Positions 7,414 to 11,012 of a stretch of DNA of 11,012 nucleotides are shown here, piece after piece. The notes beneath the pieces are model-generated. The model was given only the letters and a program-made list of their open reading frames with translations. It did no database searches and had not been told where the DNA came from. This stretch comes from Bacteroidota bacterium (GTDB lineage: Bacteria > Bacteroidota > Bacteroidia > Chitinophagales > Chitinophagaceae). The position numbers and the translations under genes were made by a program. The stretch is from positions 1 to 11,012 of the forward strand of contig JAGWTK010000104.1 in NCBI GenBank assembly GCA_028876035.1, given 5' to 3'. The stretch's first letter is position 1, and each line of letters starts with the position of its first letter.

Positions 7414-7713
7414 ATGAGACTCTCTGAAGTTTTAATAAAGCCCATTTTGACCGAGAAAGCCAATGCACAGCAGGAGAAACTGCGTCGTTACGCTTTTAAA
7501 GTAAACAGAAGGGCGAACAAACTGGAAATTAAGAAAGCAGTGGAAGGTTTCTACGGTGTTACCGTGGTAGATGTGAATACTGCTGTAATGCCCGGTAAGA
7601 GCAAGACCCGTTTTACGAAAGCAGGTTATATCAAAGGACAGAAGCCGGCTTTCAAAAAAGCACTGGTAACCGTTGCTGAAGGCGAGAGCATTGACCTGTA
7701 CGCAGCGGTTTAA
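7414..7713 (+). CDS. rplW: 50S ribosomal protein L23
   Basis: The product is 99 residues, normal length. The N-terminal VLIKPILTEKANAQQEKLRRYAF gives the family signature, with TEK followed by a strand. The block NKLEIKKAVEGFYGVTVVDVNTAVMPGK is the conserved helix and strand. L23 sits at the tunnel exit and is the docking point for trigger factor and SRP. The loop contributing to trigger-factor contact (GKSKTRFTKAGYIKGQKPAFKKA) is present. It lies 28 bp after rplD and 53 bp before rplB. The latter spacer holds only a weak 5-bp hairpin (7733-7737 with 7747-7751). The ATG at 7414 is preceded by a purine-rich GAAAAGAG stretch, the closest thing to a ribosome-binding site in this operon. Confidence 0.97.
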   Translation: MRLSEVLIKPILTEKANAQQEKLRRYAFKVNRRANKLEIKKAVEGFYGVTVVDVNTAVMPGKSKTRFTKAGYIKGQKPAFKKALVTVAEGESIDLYAAV

Positions 7714-7766
7714 TCATTTTATCACTATAGCCGCGGAGCTGAAAATTCCGCAAAAAACAAGTATAC

Positions 7767-8606
7767 ATGGCACTGAAAAAATACAAACCGATTACCGCCG
7801 GTACACGCTGGAGAATCGGTAACGCGTATGCAGAGATTACTTCGGACACGCCCGAGAAAAGCCTTCTCGAGAAAGTGAAATCAACCGCTGGTCGTAACGC
7901 CCAGGGTCGTCGCGCGATGCGCTATATCGGTGGCGGTCACAAGAAAATGTACCGTGTGGTAGATTTCAAACGGAACAAAAAGAATATCCCGGCTACTGTA
8001 GCCAGCATTGAATACGATCCATACCGTACGGCATTTATCGCATTGCTAACCTATGCGGATGGTGAAAAGCGTTATATCCTGGCTCCCCAGGGATTGCAGG
8101 TAGGCAGCACCGTTATCAGCGGTGACGATGTAGCACCTGAAATCGGAAATGCACTCCAGCTGAAAAACATGCCGCTGGGTACCATGGTGCACAATATCGA
8201 AATGCAGCCTGGTCAGGGTGGCAAGATCGCCCGCAGTGCCGGTTCTTCCGCACAGTTGAGCAACAAAGAAGAAAAATACGGTGTGTTGAAAATGCCGAGC
8301 GGTGAGCTGAGAAAAGTATTAATCAATTGTTATGCTACGGTAGGTGTAACGAGCAACAGCGACCATAGCCTGCAGAGCATGGGTAAAGCGGGTCGTAACC
8401 GCTGGAGAGGCATCAAACCAAGAAACCGCGGTGTGGCAATGAACCCTGTAGATCACCCGATGGGTGGTGGTGAAGGTAAAGCTTCCGGTGGTCAGCCCCG
8501 CAGCAGGAACGGACAGTACTCCCGCGGTCTGAAAACCCGTACCAAAGGAAAGGGCAGCGACAAGCTGATCATCCAGCGGAAAGACGGTAAGAAAATCGCA
8601 AAATAA
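7767..8606 (+). CDS. rplB: 50S ribosomal protein L2
   Basis: The product is 279 residues, the usual size. The N-terminus ALKKYKPITAGTR, the central GGGHKKMYRVVDFKR and IEYDPYRTAFIALLTYADG, and the C-terminal NPVDHPMGGGEGKASGG are all family hallmarks. His230 in VDHP corresponds to the conserved histidine (229 in E. coli) near the peptidyl transferase centre. L2 bridges subunits and is needed for their association. The Arg/Lys-rich C-terminal end (LKTRTKGKGSDKLIIQRKDGK) is the normal rRNA-binding tail. No anomaly is seen inside the gene. Immediately after its stop begins a palindromic element that separates it from rpsS by 121 nt, which is unusual for an S10 operon. Confidence 0.98.
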   Translation: MALKKYKPITAGTRWRIGNAYAEITSDTPEKSLLEKVKSTAGRNAQGRRAMRYIGGGHKKMYRVVDFKRNKKNIPATVASIEYDPYRTAFIALLTYADGEKRYILAPQGLQVGSTVISGDDVAPEIGNALQLKNMPLGTMVHNIEMQPGQGGKIARSAGSSAQLSNKEEKYGVLKMPSGELRKVLINCYATVGVTSNSDHSLQSMGKAGRNRWRGIKPRNRGVAMNPVDHPMGGGEGKASGGQPRSRNGQYSRGLKTRTKGKGSDKLIIQRKDGKKIAK

Positions 8607-8706
8607 ATGTGTAGATGTGCAAGTATGAAAATGTGAAAATGGTTTTCATAGTTGCACAGAAAGATGAAGAGTTGTTGGCTGATTGAATTTTCACATTTTC
8701 ACATTT
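8605..8706 (+). repeat. Nested palindromic element in the rplB-rpsS spacer with two alternative stems
   Basis: The outer ends AAATGTG (8605-8611) and CACATTT (8700-8706) are exact reverse complements and delimit about 102 bp. The left end overlaps the last two bases of the rplB stop codon. Stem A pairs 8616-8631 with 8643-8658 (TGTGCAAGTATGAAAA with TTTTCATAGTTGCACA, 15 of 16 pairs, 11-nt loop). Stem B pairs 8626-8640 with 8687-8701 (15 perfect pairs, 46-nt loop) and shares bases 8626-8631 with stem A, so the two exclude each other. The right flank also has a direct repeat of TTTTCACA (8688-8695 and 8696-8703). The element ends 21 nt before the rpsS ATG. It could be a mobile-type intergenic repeat, an RNA switch, or both. 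Confidence 0.7.
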
Positions 8707-8727
8707 ACCAATTTTCAAATTAATAAA

Positions 8728-9000
8728 ATGGGTCGTTCAGTTAAAAAAGGTCCTTACGTTGCAGAACACCTCGAAAAAAAGGTGCTGGCAGTAAATGAGG
8801 GAAAGGCGAAAAAAGGTGTTATCAAAACCTGGAGCCGCCGTTCAACCATTACCCCGGATTTTGTTGGCCATACCCTGGCGGTACATAATGGCAACAAGTT
8901 CATCCCGGTATATGTAACGGAGTTCATGGTAGGTCATAAACTCGGTGAGTTTGCTCCTACCCGCAACTTTAAAGGACACTCGAGCAAAAAAATCGCATAA
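8728..9000 (+). CDS. rpsS: 30S ribosomal protein S19
   Basis: The product is 90 residues from the ATG at 8728, giving MGRSVKKGPYVAEHLEKK, the family N-terminus. An upstream TTG at 8683 keeps the frame open, but it lies within the palindromic spacer element and its 15 codons are not S19-like. The conserved core IKTWSRRSTITPDFVGHTLAVHNG and the C-terminal VGHKLGEFAPTRNFKGH are intact. These bind 16S rRNA in the head near the A site and contact S13. The start is preceded by a very AT-rich, Shine-Dalgarno-free stretch (AAATTAATAAA), a plausible unstructured ribosome landing site. Both flanking spacers hold inverted repeats, so this gene is bracketed by two different repeat elements. Confidence 0.98.
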   Translation: MGRSVKKGPYVAEHLEKKVLAVNEGKAKKGVIKTWSRRSTITPDFVGHTLAVHNGNKFIPVYVTEFMVGHKLGEFAPTRNFKGHSSKKIA

Positions 9001-9004
9001 TTAA

Positions 9005-9084
9005 TTAGTCGATAGTCGATAGTCATTAGTCGGGAGCCGATGAAGACTGTGACTAAAGACTACTGACTAAAGACTAAAGACTAT
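9005..9084 (+). repeat. Inverted array of degenerate 7-nt repeats in the rpsS-rplV spacer
   Basis: The left arm has four tandem TAGTCNN units at 9006-9033 (TAGTCGA, TAGTCGA, TAGTCAT, TAGTCGG). The right arm has GACTNNN units (GACTAAA, GACTACT, GACTAAA, GACTAAA, GACTATA) at 9051-9085, with another GACT at 9045. Bases 9005-9031 pair with 9051-9077 at 22 of 27 positions, around a 19-nt loop. The five mismatches fall only in the variable bases between GACTA cores, so the transcript could form a long stem with regularly spaced interior loops. The array fills nearly the whole 88-nt spacer and ends four bases before the rplV ATG. Confidence 0.75.
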
Positions 9085-9088
9085 AACA

Positions 9089-9451
9089 ATGGAGGCAGTA
9101 GCTAAACTTAGAAATTACCCGACTTCGCCCCGCAAAATGCGTTTGCTGGCCGATGAGATCCGCGGACTGGATGTAGAGAAAGCCATCGCTTTCCTGGAAT
9201 TTCACCCGCAGCACTCGTCTACCCCGCTCCGTAAGCTGGTGCTCTCTGCTATCAGCAACTGGAAGCAGAAGAATGAGAACGGAGACGAAGCCGGCCTGGT
9301 GGTAAAAACAATTTTCGTAGACGGCGCCCGCACCATCAAGCGTATGCGTCCGGCTCCCCAGGGTCGTGGCTACCGTGTTCGTAAACGCAGCAACCACGTT
9401 ACAGTGATTGTGGATACGAAAGTAATTGCTGATAAAAAATCAAATAACTAA
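9089..9451 (+). CDS. rplV: 50S ribosomal protein L22
   Basis: The product is 120 residues, within the normal range. The N-terminal RNYPTSPRKMRLLADEIRG is the family signature, with SPRK before the first helix. The beta-hairpin that lines the exit tunnel is at about residues 76-105: the TIKRMRPAPQGRGYRVRKRS stretch with its basic tip, then VTVIV. Macrolide-resistance deletions in other bacteria fall in this hairpin; no deletion is evident here. L22 binds all domains of 23S rRNA. The ATG lies directly after the heptamer repeat array, so the right arm of that stem would reach almost to the initiation codon. rpsC follows after 18 bp. Confidence 0.97.
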   Translation: MEAVAKLRNYPTSPRKMRLLADEIRGLDVEKAIAFLEFHPQHSSTPLRKLVLSAISNWKQKNENGDEAGLVVKTIFVDGARTIKRMRPAPQGRGYRVRKRSNHVTVIVDTKVIADKKSNN

Positions 9452-9469
9452 TCATCTAATAAAACGGAT

Positions 9470-10261
9470 ATGGGTCAAAAAACAAATCCCGTTGGTAACA
9501 GGTTAGGTATCATCCGCGGATGGGAAAGTAACTGGTATGCAAACCGTAAAGACTTTTCTTCCAGGCTGATCGAGGATACAAAGATCCGTACTTACCTGAA
9601 TGCGCGTATTAACAAGGGAGGTATCTCCAAAATCGTTATTGAGCGCACACTCGGTAAGCTTATCATCACCATCCACACTTCCAAACCCGGTATCATCATC
9701 GGTAAAGGCGGTGGCGAGGTTGATCGGATCAAAGAAGAGCTGAAGAAGCTGACCGGTAAAGATGATGTGCAGATAAACATTCTCGAGATTCGCCGTCCTG
9801 AACTGGATGCGATGATCGTTGCAGATACGATTGCCAAGCAAATCGAAAACCGTATCAATTTCAAACGCGCTATCAAGATGGCGATTGCTTCTGCGCTCCG
9901 CATGGGTGCTGAAGGAATCAAAATCAAAGCCAGCGGTCGTTTGGGCGGTGCAGAGATTGCTCGTTCTGAGGAGATCAAACAAGGCCGTACGCCTTTGCAT
10001 ACCCTGCGTATGGACATCGATTATGCCAACGTATTTGCGCTGACTGTTTACGGTAAGATTGGTATTAAGGTATGGATCTGTAAAGGTGAAGTACTGGCCA
10101 AGCGTGACCTGAACCCCAATTTCGTGGGGGGTAAAAATGAAGGTCCGGGCGGCGACAGAAGACCCGATAGGAGAGACGATCGTCCTGACCGCAGGGATGA
10201 CCGCCGCGGTGGTGGTGGCGACAGAAGAGGTCCGGGTGGCGGTGGCCGTGGCAGAAACTAA
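9470..10261 (+). CDS. rpsC: 30S ribosomal protein S3 with an Arg/Gly/Asp-rich C-terminal tail
   Basis: The product is 263 residues. The N-terminus MGQKTNPVGNRLGIIRGWES is typical. The KH domain is visible, with its GIIIGKGG loop at residues 74-81. The C-terminal S3 domain (about 110-210) holds ASALRMGAEGIKIKASGRLGG and the basic patch before it. S3 lines the mRNA entry channel and has helicase activity together with S4 and S5. Residues 220-263 form a low-complexity tail of 44 residues with about 15 Gly, 13 Arg, 8 Asp and 4 Pro. It includes two copies of RPDRRDD encoded by different codons. The tail is longer than in the roughly 233-residue E. coli protein. Charged tails occur on S3 in other Bacteroidota as far as I recall, so this is probably a lineage trait. 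rplP starts 76 bp downstream. Confidence 0.97.
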   Translation: MGQKTNPVGNRLGIIRGWESNWYANRKDFSSRLIEDTKIRTYLNARINKGGISKIVIERTLGKLIITIHTSKPGIIIGKGGGEVDRIKEELKKLTGKDDVQINILEIRRPELDAMIVADTIAKQIENRINFKRAIKMAIASALRMGAEGIKIKASGRLGGAEIARSEEIKQGRTPLHTLRMDIDYANVFALTVYGKIGIKVWICKGEVLAKRDLNPNFVGGKNEGPGGDRRPDRRDDRPDRRDDRRGGGGDRRGPGGGGRGRN

Positions 10262-10337
10262 AACATTCGCAACAAGAGGTAAGAATAAATTCAGCGGGAG
10301 CTGATTGCTCATCGCAAAAGCCTAAAAGCTTTCAACA

Positions 10338-10757
10338 ATGTTACAACCGAAAAGAACAAAGCACAGGAAATCACAGAAGATGCCGGTAAAGGGCAATGCA
10401 AAAAGGGGTACTACCCTGGCATTTGGCTCCTTTGGTTTGAAAGCACTGGACACTGTGCACATGACCGAACGCCAGATTGAGGCTGCCCGTCAGGCCATGA
10501 CCCGTGCCATGAAGCGTGAAGGAAGTGTGTGGATCCGGATATTCCCTGACAAGCCAATTACTGCAAAACCTGCTGAGGTACGTATGGGTAAGGGTAAAGG
10601 TAACCCCGAGGGATGGGCAGCAGTCGTAAAACCCGGACGCATCTTATTCGAAGCCGATGGCGTTCCTGCAGCCACTGCCAAAGAAGCCATGGAACTGGCG
10701 GCACAAAAACTTCCGATCAAAACGCGTTTTGTTACGCGCCGCGATGTAGAAGCATAA
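10338..10757 (+). CDS. rplP: 50S ribosomal protein L16
   Basis: The product is 139 residues, normal length. The signatures MLQPKRTKHRKSQK, FGSFGLKALD, the ERQIEAARQAMTRAMKREG helix, WIRIFPDKPITAKPAEVRMG and the KGKGNPEGWAAVVKPGR loop are all present. L16 helps position the A-site tRNA acceptor end and organises the central protuberance region. The conserved arginine of the KPAEVRMGKGKG segment, hydroxylated in E. coli by RoxA (YcfD), is present, but no such enzyme can be seen here. The spacer before it (76 nt) has two very short potential stems (GAGC/GCTC and AAAGC/GCTTT) and no promoter motif. rpmC begins 59 nt after its stop. Confidence 0.98.
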   Translation: MLQPKRTKHRKSQKMPVKGNAKRGTTLAFGSFGLKALDTVHMTERQIEAARQAMTRAMKREGSVWIRIFPDKPITAKPAEVRMGKGKGNPEGWAAVVKPGRILFEADGVPAATAKEAMELAAQKLPIKTRFVTRRDVEA

Positions 10758-10816
10758 GAAGGATAGCCGGAAATACGGCCATCACTGTGAACTGAATAAT
10801 TGTCAAAACAAGCAAT

Positions 10817-11012
10817 ATGTCCAAGAGAATCGATTTCGTAAAAAGCATCGTCGCGCTGAATGAAGGCGAACTGTCTGCCCGTATCAAGGAAGACCAGCTC
10901 CGTCTGAAGAAGCTGGAGTTTGCACACAGCATTTCACCGCTCGAAAACCCGATGAGCATCCGTGACCTGCGGAAAGACATCGCGCGCCTGCAAACCGCTT
11001 TAAAGAAAAAAC
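10817..11012 (+). CDS. rpmC: 50S ribosomal protein L29, cut by the window end
   Basis: Sixty-five codons are visible with no stop before the window edge. As L29 is usually 63-75 residues, the gene is almost complete. The coiled alpha-helical hairpin is recognisable: a first helix with LNEGELSARIKEDQLRLKKL, the conserved turn around SPLENPMSIRDLRK, and the second helix DIARLQTALKKK. L29 sits beside L23 at the tunnel exit. In E. coli rpsQ (S17) follows, and the same is expected just beyond the window. The 59-nt spacer after rplP has only a weak four-pair hairpin (10766-10769 with 10776-10779). The ATG at 10817 has no Shine-Dalgarno sequence. Confidence 0.93.
   Translation, partial: MSKRIDFVKSIVALNEGELSARIKEDQLRLKKLEFAHSISPLENPMSIRDLRKDIARLQTALKKK

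Noticed and set aside
8683..8727. TTG-initiated N-terminal extension of S19
   Set aside because: It would translate the palindromic spacer element; the ATG at 8728 gives the family N-terminus.
9503..10312. A 269-codon open frame on the minus strand opposite rpsC
   Set aside because: It is fully antisense to a certain S3 gene; its Thr/Ser/Val-rich composition is what codon bias of highly expressed genes produces on the opposite strand.
10766..10779. GCCG/CGGC hairpin between rplP and rpmC
   Set aside because: Only four pairs, with no U-run; indistinguishable from chance.

Overview
The window looks like a chromosomal segment of a Bacteroidota bacterium, most likely Chitinophagaceae or a relative. 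The evidence is a promoter of the phylum's own type (TTTG, 19 bp, TAnnTTTG) upstream of rpsJ, AT-rich translation start regions mostly without a Shine-Dalgarno sequence, and ribosomal protein sequences of Bacteroidota style. All convincing genes are on the + strand.

Left part (1-4742): a compact cell-envelope gene set. It holds the 3' end of a phosphodiesterase-fold protein (possibly FAM151/menorin-like), an LTA-synthase-family membrane phosphotransferase, and a secreted parallel beta-helix protein with a PA14-like C-terminus. The last two overlap by 11 bp and are probably co-translated. A polytopic DUF4126 membrane protein (4785-5375) follows, perhaps after a weak terminator.

Right part (5471-11012): the start of the S10 ribosomal protein operon, in the classical order rpsJ, rplC, rplD, rplW, rplB, rpsS, rplV, rpsC, rplP, rpmC (S10, L3, L4, L23, L2, S19, L22, S3, L16, L29). 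The last gene is cut by the window edge. The predicted leader before rpsJ is only about 20-25 nt, too short for an L4-binding leader like that of E. coli.

The unusual part is the DNA between the ribosomal genes. The rpsJ-rplC spacer is 269 nt long and holds four consecutive potential hairpins. The rplB-rpsS spacer (121 nt) is a nested palindromic element whose arms can pair in two mutually exclusive ways. The rpsS-rplV spacer (88 nt) is an inverted array of degenerate 7-nt repeats. These three spacers are the best candidates for undescribed regulatory RNA or mobile intergenic repeats. S3 also carries an Arg/Gly/Asp-rich C-terminal tail. No tRNA, rRNA, CRISPR array or transposase gene was seen.
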